In this document: positions 1 through 14,815 of the stretch, one piece after another
Layout: each line of letters opens with the position of its first letter
Numbering within the stretch: position 1 is the stretch's first letter
DNA from: Henricia sp. BOLD:AAB3569
Taxonomy: Eukaryota; Echinodermata; Asteroidea; Spinulosida; Echinasteridae
Direction: 5' to 3'
Length of the DNA: 64,000 nt
Assembly: GCA_037783545.1 (NCBI GenBank)
Contig: JBBELK010000523.1
Span: forward strand, 62,001-126,000
Translations under genes and position numbers: made by a program
Notes under the pieces: model-generated
Told to the model about the DNA's origin: nothing
Databases searched by the model: none
Seen by the model: only the letters and a program-made list of their open reading frames with translations

Positions 1-823
1 GGCAAATTTGGAAATCAAGGAATTTTCCAACCAACTTCAAATTTTGCATGCTCCAAACTGTATATATTCCGCACTTGTCATGCAAAATTGACAGATTTTC
101 GCTGGGAAATGACGGAGAAATTTCAGAGTTTAGGGGAAAACGGAGCTTGGCTGCGTGGTTATTCCCCTAACCGTGGCTGTTGGGACACCCTGCGCATGCG
201 CCGCGCTGGTGTACATTTGTACGGCCGTTGACTCACCCCAGATTGTGACGGGAATTAGGTCAAAGTGTGTCCCAAATGCCGGCAAATTTGGAAATCAAGG
301 AATTTTCCAACCAACTTCAAATGTTTGCATGCTCCAAACTGTATATATTCCGCACTTGTCATGCAAAATTGACAGATTTTCGCTGGGAAATGACGGAGAA
401 ATTTCAGAGTTTAGGGAAAACGGAGCTCGGCTGCGTGGTTATTCCCCTAACCGTGGCTGTTGGGACACCCTGCGCATGCCCCGCGCTGGTGTACATTTGT
501 ACGGCCGTTGACTCACCCCAGATTGTGACGGGAATTAGGTCAAAGTGTGTCCCAAATGCCGGCAAATTTGGAAATCAAGGAATTTTCTAACCAACTTCAA
601 ATTTTGCATGCTCCAAACTGTATATATTCCGCACTTGTCATGCAAAATTGACAGATTTTCGCTGGGAAATGACGGAGAAATTTCAGAGTTTAGGGAAAAC
701 AGAGCTCTGCTGCGTGGTTATTCCCCTAACCGTGGCTGTTGGGACACCCTGCGCATGCGCCGCGCTGGTGTACATTTGTACGGCCGTTGACTCACCCCAG
801 ATTGTGACGGGAATTAGGTCAAA

Positions 824-3800
824 GTGTGTCCCAATTGCCGGAAAATTTGGAAATCAAGGAATTTTCCAACCAACTTCAAATTGTGCATGCTCCAAACTGT
901 ATATATTCCGCACTTGTCATGCAAAATTGACAGATTTTCGCTGGGAAATGACGGAGAAATTTCAGAGTTTAGGGAAAACGGAGCTCGGCTGCGTGGTTAT
1001 TCCCCTAACCGTGGCTGTTGGGAAACCCTGCGCATGCGCCGCGCTGGTGTACATTTGTACGGCCGTTGACTCACCCCAGATTGTGACGGGAATTAGGTCA
1101 AAGTGTGTCCCAAATGCCGGCACATTTGGAAATCAAGGAATTTTCCAACCAACTTCAAATTTTGCATGCTCCAAACTGTATATATTCCGCACTTGTCATG
1201 CAAAATTGACAGATTTTCGCTGGGAAATGACGGAGAAATTTCAGAGTTTAGGGAAAACGGAGCTCGGCTGCGTGGTTATTCCCCTAACCGTGGCTGTTGG
1301 GACACCGTGCCCTGCGCTGGTGTACATTTGTACGGCCGTTGACTCACCCCAGATTGTGACGGGAATTAGGTCAAAGTGTGTCCCAAATGCCGGCAAATTT
1401 GGAAATCAAGGAATTTTCCAACCAACTTCAAATTTTGCATGCTCCAAACTGTATATATTCCGCACTTGTCATGCAAAATTGACAGATTTTCGCTGGGAAA
1501 TGACGGAGAAATTTCAGAGTTTAGGGAAAACGGAGCTCGGCTGCGTGGTTATTCCCCTAACCGTGGCTGTTGGGACACCCTGCGCCGCGCTGGTGTACAT
1601 TTGTACGGCCGTTGACTCACCCCAGATTGTGACGGGAATTAGGTCAAAGTGTGTCCCAAATGCCGTCAAATTTGGAAATCAAGGAATTTTCCAACCAACT
1701 TCAAATTTTGCATGCTCCAAACTGTATATATTCCGCACTTGTCATGCAAAATTGACAGATTTTCGCTGGGAAATGACGGAGAAATTTCAGAGTTTAGGGA
1801 AAACGGAGCTCGGCTGCGTGGTTATTCCCCTAACCGTGGCTGTTGGGACACCCTGCGCCGCGCTGGTGTACATTTGTACGGCCGTTGACTCACCCCAGAT
1901 TGTGACGGGAATTAGGTTAAAGTGTGTCCCAAATGCCGGCAAATTTGGAAATCAAGGAATTTTCCAACCAACTTCAAATTTTGCATGCTCCAAACTGTAT
2001 ATATTCCGCACTTGTCATGCAAAATTGACAGATTTTCGCTGGGAAATGACGGAGAAATTTCAGAGTTTAGGGAAAACGGAGCTCGGCTGCGTGGTTATTC
2101 CCCTAACCGTGGCTGTTGGGACACCCTGCGCCGCGCTGGTGTACATTTGTACGGCCGTTGACTCACCCCAGATTGTGACGGGAATTAGGTCAAAGTGTGT
2201 CCCAAATGCCGGCAAATTTGGAAATCAAGGAATTTTCCAACCAACTTCAAATTTTGCATGCTCCAAACTGTATATATTCCGCACTTGTCATGCACAATTG
2301 ACAGATTTTCGCTGGGAAATGACGGAGAAATTTCAGAGTTTAGGGAAAACGGAGCTCGGCTGCGTGGTTAATCCCCTAACCGTGGCTGTTGGGACACCCT
2401 GCGCCGCGCTGGTGTACATTTGTACGGCCGTTGACTCACCCCAGATTGTGACGGGAATTAGGTCAAAGTGTGTCCCAATTGCCGGCAAATTTGGAAATCA
2501 AGGAATTTTCCAACCAACTTCAAATTGTGCATGCTCCAAACTGTATATATTCCGCACTTGTCATGCAAAATTGACAGATTTTCGCTGGGAAATGACGGAG
2601 AAATTTCAGAGTTTAGGGAAAACGGAGCTCGGCTGCGTGGTTATTCCCCTAACCGTGGCTGTTGGGAAACCCTGCGCATGCGCCGCGCTGGTGTACATTT
2701 GTACGGCCGTTGACTCACCCCAGATTGTGACGGGAATTAGGTCAAAGTGTGTCCCAAATGCCGGCACATTTGGAAATCAAGGAATTTTCCAACCAACTTC
2801 AAATTTTGCATGCTCCAAACTGTATATATTCCGCACTTGTCATGCAAAATTGACAGATTTTCGCTGGGAAATGACGGAGAAATTTCAGAGTTTAGGGAAA
2901 ACGGAGCTCGGCTGCGTGGTTATTCCCCTAACCGTGGCTGTTGGGACACCGTGCCCTGCGCTGGTGTACATTTGTACGGCCGTTGACTCACCCCAGATTG
3001 TGACGGGAATTAGGTCAAAGTGTGTCCCAAATGCCGGCAAATTTGGAAATCAAGGAATTTTCCAACCAATTTCAAATTGTGCATGCTCCAAACTGTATAT
3101 ATTCCGCACTTGTCATGCAAAATTGACAGATTTTCGCTGGGAAATGACGGAGAAATTTCAGAGTTTAGGGAAAACGGAGCTCGGCTGCGTGGTTATTCCC
3201 CTAACCGTGGCTGTTGGGACACCCTGCGCCGCGCTGGTGTACATTTGTACGGCCGTTGACTCACCCCAGATTGTGACGGGAATTAGGTCAAAGTGTGTCC
3301 CAAATGCCGTCAAATTTGGAAATCAAGGAATTTTCCAACCAACTTCAAATTTTGCATGCTCCAAACTGTATATATTCCGCACTTGTCATGCAAAATTGAC
3401 AGATTTTCGCTGGGAAATGACGGAGAAATTTCAGAGTTTAGGGAAAACGGAGCTCGGCTGCGTGGTTATTCCCCTAACCGTGGCTGTTGGGACACCCTGC
3501 GCCGCGCTGGTGTACATTTGTACGGCCGTTGACTCACCCCAGATTGTGACGGGAATTAGGTCAAAGTGTGTCCCAAATGCCGGCAAATTTGGAAATCAAG
3601 GAATTTTCCAACCAACTTCAAATTTTGCATGCTCCAAACTGTATATATTCCGCACTTGTCATGCAAAATTGACAGATTTTCGCTGGGAAATGACGGAGAA
3701 ATTTCAGAGTTTAGGGAAAACGGAGCTCGGCTGCGTGGTTATTCCCCTAACCGTGGCTGTTGGGACACCCTGCGCCGGGCTGGTGTACATTTGTACGGCC

Positions 3801-6800
3801 GTTGACTCACCCCAGATTGTGACGGGAATTAGGTCAAAGTGTGTCCCAAATGCCGGCAAATTTGGAAATCAAGGAATTTTCCAACCAACTTCAAATTTTG
3901 CATGCTCCAAACTGTATATATTCCGCACTTGTCATGCACAATTGACAGATTTTCGCTGGGAAATGACGGAGAAATTTCAGAGTTTAGGGAAAACGGAGCT
4001 CGGCTGCGTGGTTAATCCCCTAACCGTGGCTGTTGGGACACCCTGCGCCGCGCTGGTGTACATTTGTACGGCCGTTGACTCACCCCAGATTGTGACGGGA
4101 ATTAGGTCAAAGTGTGTCCCAAATGCCGGCAAATTTGGAAATCAAGGAATTTTCCAACCAACTTCAAATTTTGCATGCTCCAAACTGTATATATTCCGCA
4201 CTTGTCATGCAAAATTGACAGATTTTCGCTGGGAAATGACGGAGAAATTTCAGAGTTTAGGGAAAACGGAGCTCGGCTGCGTGGTTATTCCCCTAACCGT
4301 GGCTGTTGGGACACCATGCGCCGAGCTGGTGTACATTTGTACGGCCGTTGACTCACCCCAGATTGTGACGGGAATTACGTCAAAGTGTGTCCCAATTGCC
4401 GGCAAATTTGGAAATCAAGGAATTTTCCAACCAACTTCAAATTGTGCATGCTCCAAACTGTATATATTCCGCACTTGTCATGCAAAATTGACAGATTTTC
4501 GCTGGGAAATGACGGAGAAATTTCGGAGTTTAGGGAAAACGGAGCTCGGCTGCGTGGTTATTCCCCTAACCGTGGCTGTTGGGACACCCTGCGCATGCGC
4601 CGCGCTGGTGTACATTTGTACGGCCGTTGACTCACCCCAGATTGTGACGGGAATTAGGTCAAAGTGTGTCCCAAATGCCGGCAAATTTGGAAATCAAGGA
4701 ATTTTCCAACCAACTTCAAATTTTGCATGCTCCAAACTGTATATATTCCGCACTTGTCATGCAAAATTGACAGATTTTCGCTGGGAAATGACGGAGAAAT
4801 TTCAGAGTTTAGGGAAAACGGAGCTCGGCTGCGTGGTTATTCCCCTAACCGTGGCTGTTGGGACACCCTGCGCCGGGCTGGTGTACATTTGTACGGCCGT
4901 TGACTCACCCCAGATTGTGACGGGAATTAGGTCAAAGTGTGTCCCAAATGCCGGCAAATTTGGAAATCAAGGAATTTTCCAACCAACTTCAAATTTTGCA
5001 TGCTCCAAACTGTATATATTCCGCACTTGTCATGCACAATTGACAGATTTTCGCTGGGAAATGACGGAGAAATTTCAGAGTTTAGGGAAAACGGAGCTCG
5101 GCTGCGTGGTTAATCCCCTAACCGTGGCTGTTGGGACACCCTGCGCCGCGCTGGTGTACATTTGTACGGCCGTTGACTCACCCCAGATTGTGACGGGAAT
5201 TAGGTCAAAGTGTGTCCCAAATGCCGGCAAATTTGGAAATCAAGGAATTTTCCAACCAACTTCAAATTTTGCATGCTCCAAACTGTATATATTCCGCACT
5301 TGTCATGCAAAATTGACAGATTTTCGCTGGGAAATGACGGAGAAATTTCAGAGTTTAGGGAAAACGGAGCTCGGCTGCGTGGTTATTCCCCTAACCGTGG
5401 CTGTTGGGACACCATGCGCCGAGCTGGTGTACATTTGTACGGCCGTTGACTCACCCCAGATTGTGACGGGAATTAGGTCAAAGTGTGTCCCAATTGCCGG
5501 CAAATTTGGAAATCAAGGAATTTTCCAACCAACTTCAAATTGTGCATGCTCCAAACTGTATATATTCCGCACTTGTCATGCAAAATTGACAGATTTTCGC
5601 TGGGAAATGACGGAGAAATTTCGGAGTTTAGGGAAAACGGAGCTCGGCTGCGTGGTTATTCCCCTAACCGTGGCTGTTGGGACACCCTGCGCATGCGCCG
5701 CGCTGGTGTACATTTGTACGGCCGTTGACTCACCCCAGATTGTGACGGGAATTAGGTCAAAGTGTGTCCCAAATGCCGGCACATTTGGAAATCAAGGAAT
5801 TTTCCAACCAACTTCAAATTTTGCATGCTCCAAACTGTATATATTCCGCACTTGTCATGCAAAATTGACAGATTTTCGCTGGGAAATGACGGAGAAATTT
5901 CAGAGTTCAGGGAAAACGGAGCTCGGCTGCGTGGTTATTCCCCTAACCGTGGCTGTTGGGACACCCTGCGCCGCGCTGGTGTACATTTCTACGGCCGTTG
6001 ACTCACCCCAGATTGTGACGGGAATTAGGTCAAAGTGTGTCCCAAATGCCGGCAAATTTGGAAATCAAGGAATTTTCCAACCAACTTCAAATTTTGCATG
6101 CTCCAAACTGTATATATTCCGCACTTGTCATGCAAAATTGACAGATTTTCGCTGGGAAATGACGGAGAAATTTCAGAGTTTAGGGAAAACGGAGCTCGGC
6201 TGCGTGGTTATTCCCCTAACCGTGGCTGTTGGTACACCCTGCGCCGCGCTGGTGTACATTTGTACGGCCGTTGACTCACCCCAGATTGTGACGGGAATTA
6301 GGTCAAAGTGTGTCCCAAATGCCGTCAAATTTGGAAATCAAGGAATTTTCCAACCAACTTCAAATTTTGCATGCTCCAAACTGTATATATTCCGCACTTG
6401 TCATGCAAAATCGACAGATTTTCGCTGGGAAATGACGGAGAAATTTCAGAGTTTAGGGAAAACGGAGCTCGGCTGCGTGGTTATTCCCCTAACCGTGGCT
6501 GTTGGGACACCCTGCGCCGCGCTGGTGTACATTTGTACGGCCGTTGACTCACCCCAGATTGTGACGGGAATTAGGTCAAAGTGTGTCCCAAATGCCGGCA
6601 AATTTGGAAATCAAGGAATTTTCCAACCAACTTCAAATGTTGCATGCTCCAAACTGTATATATTCCGCACTTGTCATGCAAAATTGACAGATTTTCGCTG
6701 GGAAATGACGGAGAAATTTCAGAGTTTAGGGAAAACGGAGCTCGGCTGCGTGGTTATTCCCCTAACCGTGGCTGTTGGGACACCATGCGCCGAGCTGGTG

Positions 6801-9800
6801 TACATTTGTACGGCCGTTGACTCACCCCAGATTGTGACGGGAATTAGGTCAAAGTGTGTCCCAATTGCCGGCAAATTTGGAAATCAAGGAATTTTCCAAC
6901 CAACTTCAAATTGTGCATGCTCCAAACTGTATATATTCCGCACTTGTCATGCAAAATTGACAGATTTTCGCTGGGAAATGACGGAGAAATTTCGGAGTTT
7001 AGGGAAAACGGAGCTCGGCTGCGTGGTTATTCCCCTAACCGTGGCTGTTGGGACACCCTGCGCATGCGCCGCGCTGGTGTACATTTGTACGGCCGTTGAC
7101 TCACCCCAGATTGTGACGGGAATTAGGTCAAAGTGTGTCCCAAATGCCGGCACATTTGGAAATCAAGGAATTTTCCAACCAACTTCAAATTTTGCATGCT
7201 CCAAACTGTATATATTCCGCACTTGTCATGCAAAATTGACAGATTTTCGCTGGGAAATGACGGAGAAATTTCAGAGTTCAGGGAAAACGGAGCTCGGCTG
7301 CGTGGTTATTCCCCTAACCGTGGCTGTTGGGACACCCTGCGCCGCGCTGGTGTACATTTCTACGGCCGTTGACTCACCCCAGATTGTGACGGGAATTAGG
7401 TCAAAGTGTGTCCCAAATGCCGGCAAATTTGGAAATCAAGGAATTTTCCAACCAACTTCAAATTTTGCATGCTCCAAACTGTATATATTCCGCACTTGTC
7501 ATGCAAAATTGACAGATTTTCGCTGGGAAATGACGGAGAAATTTCAGAGTTTAGGGAAAACGGAGCTCGGCTGCGTGGTTATTCCCCTAATCGTGGCTGT
7601 TGGTACACCCTGCGCCGCGCTGGTGTACATTTGTACGGCCGTTGACTCACCCCAGATTGTGACGGGAATTAGGTCAAAGTGTGTCCCAAATGCCGTCAAA
7701 TTTGGAAATCAAGGAATTTTCCAACCAACTTCAAATTTTGCATGCTCCAAACTGTATATATTCCGCACTTGTCATGCAAAATCGACAGATTTTCGCTGGG
7801 AAATGACGGAGAAATTTCAGAGTTTAGGGAAAACGGAGCTCGGCTGCGTGGTTATTCCCCTAACCGTGGCTGTTGGTACACCCTGCGCCGCGCTGGTGTA
7901 CATTTGTACGGCCGTTGACTCACCCCAGATTGTGACGGGAATTAGGTCAAAGTGTGTCCCAAATGCCGTCAAATTTGGAAATCAAGGAATTTTCCAACCA
8001 ACTTCAAATTTTGCATGCTCCAAACTGTATATATTCCGCACTTGTCATGCAAAATCGACAGATTTTCGCTGGGAAATGACGGAGAAATTTCAGAGTTTAG
8101 GGAAAACGGAGCTCGGCTGCGTGGTTATTCCCCTAACCGTGGCTGTTGGGACACCCTGCGCCGCGCTGGTGTACATTTGTACGGCCGTTGACTCACCCCA
8201 GATTGTGACGGGAATTAGGTCAAAGTGTGTCCCAAATGCCGGCAAATTTGGAAATCAAGGAATTTTCCAACCAACTTCAAATTTTGCATGCTCCAAACTG
8301 TATATATTCCGCACTTGTCATGCAAAATTGACAGATTTTCGCTGGGAAATGACGGAGAAATTTTAGAGTTTAGGGAAAACGGAGCTCGGCTGCGTGGTTA
8401 TTCCCCTAACCGTGGCTGTTGGGACACCATGCGCCGAGCTGGTGTACATTTGTACGGCCGTTGACTCACCCCAGATTGTGACGGGAATTAGGTCAAAGTG
8501 TGTCCCAATTGCCGGCAAATTTGGAAATCAAGGAATTTTCCAACCAACTTCAAATTGTGCATGCTCCAAACTGTATATATTCCGCACTTGTCATGCAAAA
8601 TTGACAGATTTTCGCTGGGAAATGACGGAGAAATTTCGGAGTTTAGGGAAAACGGAGCTCGGCTGCGTGGTTATTCCCCTAACCGTGGCTGTTGGGACAC
8701 CCTGCGCATGCGCCGCGCTGGTGTACATTTGTACGGCCGTTGACTCACCCCAGATTGTGACGGGAATTAGGTCAAAGTGTGTCCCAAATGCCGGCACATT
8801 TGGAAATCAAGGAATTTTCCAACCAACTTCAAATTTTGCATGCTCCAAACTGTATATATTCCGCACTTGTCATGCAAAATTGACAGATTTTCGCTAGGAA
8901 ATGACGGAGAAATTTCAGAGTTCAGGGAAAACGGAGCTCGGCTGCGTGGTTATTCCCCTAACCGTGGCTGTTGGGACACCCTGCGCCGCGCTGGTGTACA
9001 TTTCTACGGCCGTTGACTCACCCCAGATTGTGACGGGAATTAGGTCAAAGTGTGTCCCAAATGCCGGCAAATTTGGAAATCAAGGAATTTTCCAACCAAC
9101 TTCAAATTTTGCATGCTCCAAACTGTATATATTCCGCACTTGTCATGCAAAATTGACAGATTTTCGCTGGGAAATGACGGAGAAATTTCAGAGTTTAGGG
9201 AAAACGGAGCTCGGCTGCGTGGTTATTCCCCTAACCGTGGCTGTTGGTACACCCTGCGCCGCGCTGGTGTACATTTGTACGGCCGTTGACTCACCCCAGA
9301 TTGTGACGGGAATTAGGTCAAAGTGTGTCCCAAATGCCGTCAAATTTGGAAATCAAGGAATTTTCCAACCAACTTCAAATTTTGCATGCTCCAAACTGTA
9401 TATATTCCGCACTTGTCATGCAAAATCGACAGATTTTCGCTGGGAAATGACGGAGAAATTTCAGAGTTTAGGGAAAACGGAGCTCGGCTGCGTGGTTATT
9501 CCCCTAACCGTGGCTGTTGGGACACCCTGCGCCGCGCTGGTGTACATTTGTACGGCCGTTGACTCACCCCAGATTGTGACGGGAATTAGGTCAAAGTGTG
9601 TCCCAAATGCCGGCAAATTTGGAAATCAAGGAATTTTCCAACCAACTTCAAATTTTGCATGCTCCAAACTGTATATATTCCGCACTTGTCATGCAAAATT
9701 GACAGATTTTCGCTGGGAAATGACGGAGAAATTTCAGAGTTTAGGGAAAACGGAGCTCGGCTGCGTGGTTATTCCCCTAACCGTGGCTGTTGGGACACCC

Positions 9801-9868
9801 AGCGCCGCGCTGGTGTACATTTGTACGGCCGTTGACTCACCCCAGATTGTGACGGAAATTAGGTCAAA
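824..9868. repeat. Higher-order repeat zone A in the satellite
   Basis: Monomers with CCCAATTGCC in place of CCCAAATGCC begin near 824, 2468, 4385, 5483, 6854 and 8498. They are spaced 1644, 1917, 1098, 1371 and 1644 bp apart, which is 6, 7, 4, 5 and 6 monomers when each block contains one 279-bp form. The monomers between markers recur in a fixed order, with losses or gains of whole monomers. This shows multi-monomer blocks copied by unequal exchange rather than monomer-by-monomer drift. Confidence 0.85.
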
Positions 9869-12800
9869 GTGTGTCCCAAATGCCGGCAAATTTGGAAATC
9901 AAGGAATTTTCCAACCAACTTCAAATTTTGCATGCTCCAAACTGTATATATTCCGCACTTGTCATGCAAAATTGACAGATTTTCGCTGGGAAATGACGGA
10001 GAAATATCAGAGTTTAGGGAAAACGGAGCTCGGCTGCGTGGTTATTCCCCTAACCGTGGCTGTTGGGACACCCTGCGCATGCGCCGCGCTGGTGTACATT
10101 TGTACGGCCGTTGACTCACCCCAGATTGTGACGGGAATTAGGTCAAAGTGTGTCCCAAATGCCGGCAAATTTGGAAATCAAGGAATTTTCCAACCAACTT
10201 CAAATTTTGCATGCTCCAAACTGTATATATTCCGCACTTGTCATGCAAAATTGACAGATTTTCGCTGGGAAATGACGGAGAAATTTAGAGTTTAGGGAAA
10301 ACGGAGCTCGGCTGCGTGGTTATTCCCCTAACCGTGGCTGTTGGGACACCCTGCGCCGCGCTGGTGTACATTTGTACGGCTGTTGACTCACCCCAGATTG
10401 TGACGGGAATTAGGTCAAAGTGTGTCCCAAATGCCGGCAAATTTGGAAATCAAGGAATTTTCCAACCAACTTCAAATTTTGCATGCTCAAAACTGTATAT
10501 ATTCCGCACTTGTCATGTAAAATTGACAGATTTTCGCTGGGAAATGACGGAGAAATTTCAGATTTTAGGGAAAACGGAGCTTGGCTGCGTGGTTATTCCC
10601 CTAACCGTGGCTGTTGGGACACCCTGCGCCGCGCTGGTGTACATTTGTACGGCCGTTGACTCACCCCAGATTGTGACGGGAATTAGGTCAAAGTGTGTCC
10701 CAAATGCCGGCAAATTTGGAAATCAAGGAATTTTCCAACCAACTTCAAATTTTGCATGCTCCAAACTGTATATATTCCGTTCTTGTCATGCAAAATTGAC
10801 AGATTTTCGCTGGGAAATGACTGAGAAATTTTAGAGTTTAGGGAAAACGGAGCTCGGCTGCGTGGTTATTCCCCTAACCGTGGCTGTTGGGACACCCTGC
10901 GCATGCGCCGCGCTGGTGTACATTTGTACGGCCGTTGACTCACCCCAGATTGTGACGGGAATTAGGTCAAAGTGTGTCCCAAATGCCGGCAAATTTGGAA
11001 ATCAAGGAATTTTCCAACCAACTTCAAATGTTGCATGCTCCAAACTGTATATATTCCGCACTTGTCATGCAAAATTGACAGATTTTCGCTGGGAAATGAC
11101 GGAGAAATTTCAGAGTTTAGGGAAAACGGAGCTCGGCTGCGTGGTTATTCCCCTAACCGTGGCTGTTGGGACACCCTGCGCCGCGCTGGTGTACATTTGT
11201 ACGGCCGTTGACTCACCCCAGATTGTGACGGGAATTAGGTCAAAGTGTGTCCCAAATGCCGGCAAATTTGGAAATCAAGGAATTTTCCAACCAACTTCAA
11301 ATTTTGCATGCTCCAAACTGTATATATTCCGCACTTGTCATGCAAAATTGACAGATTTTCGCTGGGAAATGACGGAGAAATTTCAGAGTTTAGGGAAAAC
11401 GGAGCTCGGCTGCGTGGTTATTCCCCTAACCGTGGCTGTTGGGACACCCTGCGCCGCGCTGGTGTACATTTGTACGGCCGTTGACTCACCCCAGATTGTG
11501 ACGGGAATTAGGTCAAAGTGTGTTCCAAATGCCGGCAAATTTGGAAATCAAGGAATTTTACAACCAACGTCAAATTTTGCATGCTCCAAACTGTATATAT
11601 TCCGCACTTGTCATGCAAAATTGACAGATTTTCGCTGGGAAATGACGGAGAAATTTCAGAGTTTAGGGAAAACGGAGCTCGGCTGCGTGGTTATTCCCCT
11701 AACCGTGGCTGTTGGGACACCCTGCGCCGCGCTGGTGTACATTTGTACGGCCGTTGACTCACCCCAGATTGTGACGGGAATTAGGTCAAAGTGTGTCCCA
11801 AATGCCGGTAAATTTGAAAATCAAGGAATTTTCAAACCAACTTCAAATTGTGCATGCTCCAAACTGTATATATTCCGCACTTGTCATGAAAAATTGACAG
11901 ATTTTCGCTGGGAAATGACGGAGAAATTTCAGAGTTTAGGGAAAACGGAGCTCGGCTGCGTGGTTATTCCCCTAACCGTGGCTGTTGGGACACCCTGCGC
12001 CGCGCTGGTGTACATTTGTACGGCCGTTGACTCACCCCAGATTGTGACGGGAATTAGGTCAAAGTGTGTCCCAAATGCCGGCAAATTTGGAAATCAAGGA
12101 ATTTTCCAACCAACTTCAAATTTTGCATGCTCCAAACTGTATATATTCCGTACTTGTCATTCAAAATTGACAGATTTTCGCTGGGAAATGACGGAGAAAT
12201 TTCAGAGTTTAGGGAAAACGGAGCTCGGCTGCGTGGTTATTCCCCTAACCGTGGCTGTTGGGACACCCTGCGCCGCGCTGGTGTACATTTGTACGGCCGT
12301 TGACTCACCCCAGATTGTGACGGGAATTAGGTCAAAGTGTGTCCCAAATGCCGGCAAATTTGGAAATCAAGGAATTTTCCAACCAACTTCAAATTTTGCA
12401 TGCTCCAAACTGTATATATTCCGCACTTGTCATGTAAAATTGACAGATTTTCGCTGGGAAATGACGGAGAAATTTCAGAGTTTAGGGAAAACGGAGCTCG
12501 GCTGCGTGGTTATTCCCCTAACCGTGGCTGTTGGGACATCCTGCGCCGCTGGTGTACATTTGTACGGCCGTTGACTCACCCCAGATTGTGACGGGAATTA
12601 GGTCAAAGTGTGTCCCAAATGCCGGCAAATTTGGAAATCAAGGAATTTTCCAACCAACTTCAAATTTTGCATGCTCCAAACTGTATATATTCCGTACTTG
12701 TCATGCAAAATTGACAGATTTTCGCTGGGAAATGACTGAGAAATTTTAGAGTTTAGGGAAAACGGAGCTCGGCTGCGTGGTTATTCCCCTAACCGTGGCT

Positions 12801-14815
12801 GTTGGGACACCCTGCGCATGCGCCGCGCTGGTGTACATTTGTACGGCCGTTGACTCACCCCAGATTGTGACGGGAATTAGGTCAAAGTGTGTCCCAAATG
12901 CCGGCAAATTTGGAAATCAAGGAATTTTCCAACCAACTTCAAATGTTGCATGCTCCAAACTGTATATATTCCGCACTTGTCATGCAAAATTGACAGATTT
13001 TCGCTGGGAAATGACGGAGAAATTTCAGAGTTTAGGGAAAATGGAGCTCGGCTGCGTGGTTATTCCCCTAACCGTGGCTGTTGGGACACCCTGCGCCGCG
13101 CTGGTGTACATTTGTACGGCCGTTGACTCACCCCAGATTGTGACGGGAATTAGGTCAAAGTGTGTCCCAAATGCCGGCAAATTTGGAAATCAAGGAATTT
13201 TCCAACCAACTTCAAATTTTGCATGCTCCAAACTGTATATATTCCGCACTTGTCATGCAAAATTGACAGATTTTCGCTGGGAAATGACGGAGAAATTTCA
13301 GAGTTTAGGGAAAACGGAGCTCGGCTGCGTGGTTATTCCCCTAACCGTGGCTGTTGGGACACCCTGCGCCGCGCTGGTGTACATTTGTACGGCCGTTGAC
13401 TCACCCCAGATTGTGACGGGAATTAGGTCAAAGTGTGTCCCAAATGCCGGCAAATTTGGAAATCAAGGAATTTTCCAACCAACTTCAAATTTTGCATGCT
13501 CCAAACTGTATATATTTCGCACTTGTCATGCAAAATTGACAGATTTTCGCTGGGAAATTACGGAGAAATTTCAGAGTTTAGGGAAAACGGAGCTCGGCTG
13601 CGTGGTTATTCCCTTAACCGTGGCTGTTGGGACACCCTGCGCATGCGCCGCGCTGGTGTACATTTGTACGGCCGTTGACTCACCCCAGATTGTGACGGGA
13701 ATTAGGTCAAAGTGTGTCCCAAATGCCGGCAAATTTGGAAATCAAGGAATTTTCCAACCAACTTCAAATTTTGCATGCTCCAAACTGTATATATTTCGCA
13801 CTTGTCAAGCAAAATTGACAGATTTTCGCTGGGAAATGACGGAGAAATTTCAGAGTTTAGGGAAAACGGAGCTCGGCTGCGTAGTTATTCCCCTAACCGT
13901 GGCTGTTGGGACACCCTGCGCATGCGCGGCGCTGGTGTACATTTGTACGGCCGTTGACTCACCCCAGATTGTGACGGGAATTAGGTCAAAGTGTGTTCCA
14001 AATGCCGGCAAATTTGGAAATCAAGGAATTTTCCAACCAACTTCAAATTTTGCATGCTCCAAACTGTATATATTCCGCACTTGTCATGCAAAATTGACAG
14101 ATTTTCGCTGGGAAATGACGGAGAAATTTCAGAGTTTAGGGAAAACGGAGCTCGGCTGCGTGGTTATTCCCCTAACCGTGGCTGTTGGGACACCCTGCGC
14201 CGCGCTGGTGTACATTTGTACGGCCGTTGACTCACCCCAGATTGTGACGGGAATTAGGTCAAAGTGTGTCCCAAATGCCGGCAAATTTGAAAATCAAGGA
14301 ATTTTCAAACCAACTTCAAATTGTGCATGCTCCAAACTGTATATATTCCGCACTTGTCATGCAAAATTGACAGATTTTCGCTGGGAAATGACGGAGAAAT
14401 TTCAGAGTTTAGGGAAAACGGAGCTCGGCTGCGTGGTTATTCCCCTAACCGTGGCTGTTGGGACACCCTGCGACGCGCTGGTGTACATTTGTACGGCCGT
14501 TGACTCACCCCAGATTGTGACGGGAATTAGGTCAAAGTGTGTCCCAAATGCCGGCAAATTTGGAAATCAAGGAATTTTCCAACCAACTTCAAATTTTGCA
14601 TGCTCCAAACTGTATATATTCCGTACTTGTCATGCAAAATTGACAGATTTTCGCTGGGAAATGACTGAGAAATTTTAGAGTTTAGGGAAAACGGAGCTCG
14701 GCTGCGTGGTTATTCCCCTAACCGTGGCTGTTGGGACACCCTGCGCATGCGCCGCGCTGGTGTACATTTGTACGGCCGTTGACTCACCCCAGATTGTGAC
14801 GGGAATTAGGTCAAA

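Noticed and set aside
648-8366. A 2572-residue ORF in the satellite as a repetitive protein gene
   Set aside because: It is the consequence of a 273/279-bp monomer with one open frame. Stop-bearing and frame-shifting monomers are spread through the same array, no non-repeat start or end domain exists, and the peptide resembles nothing known.
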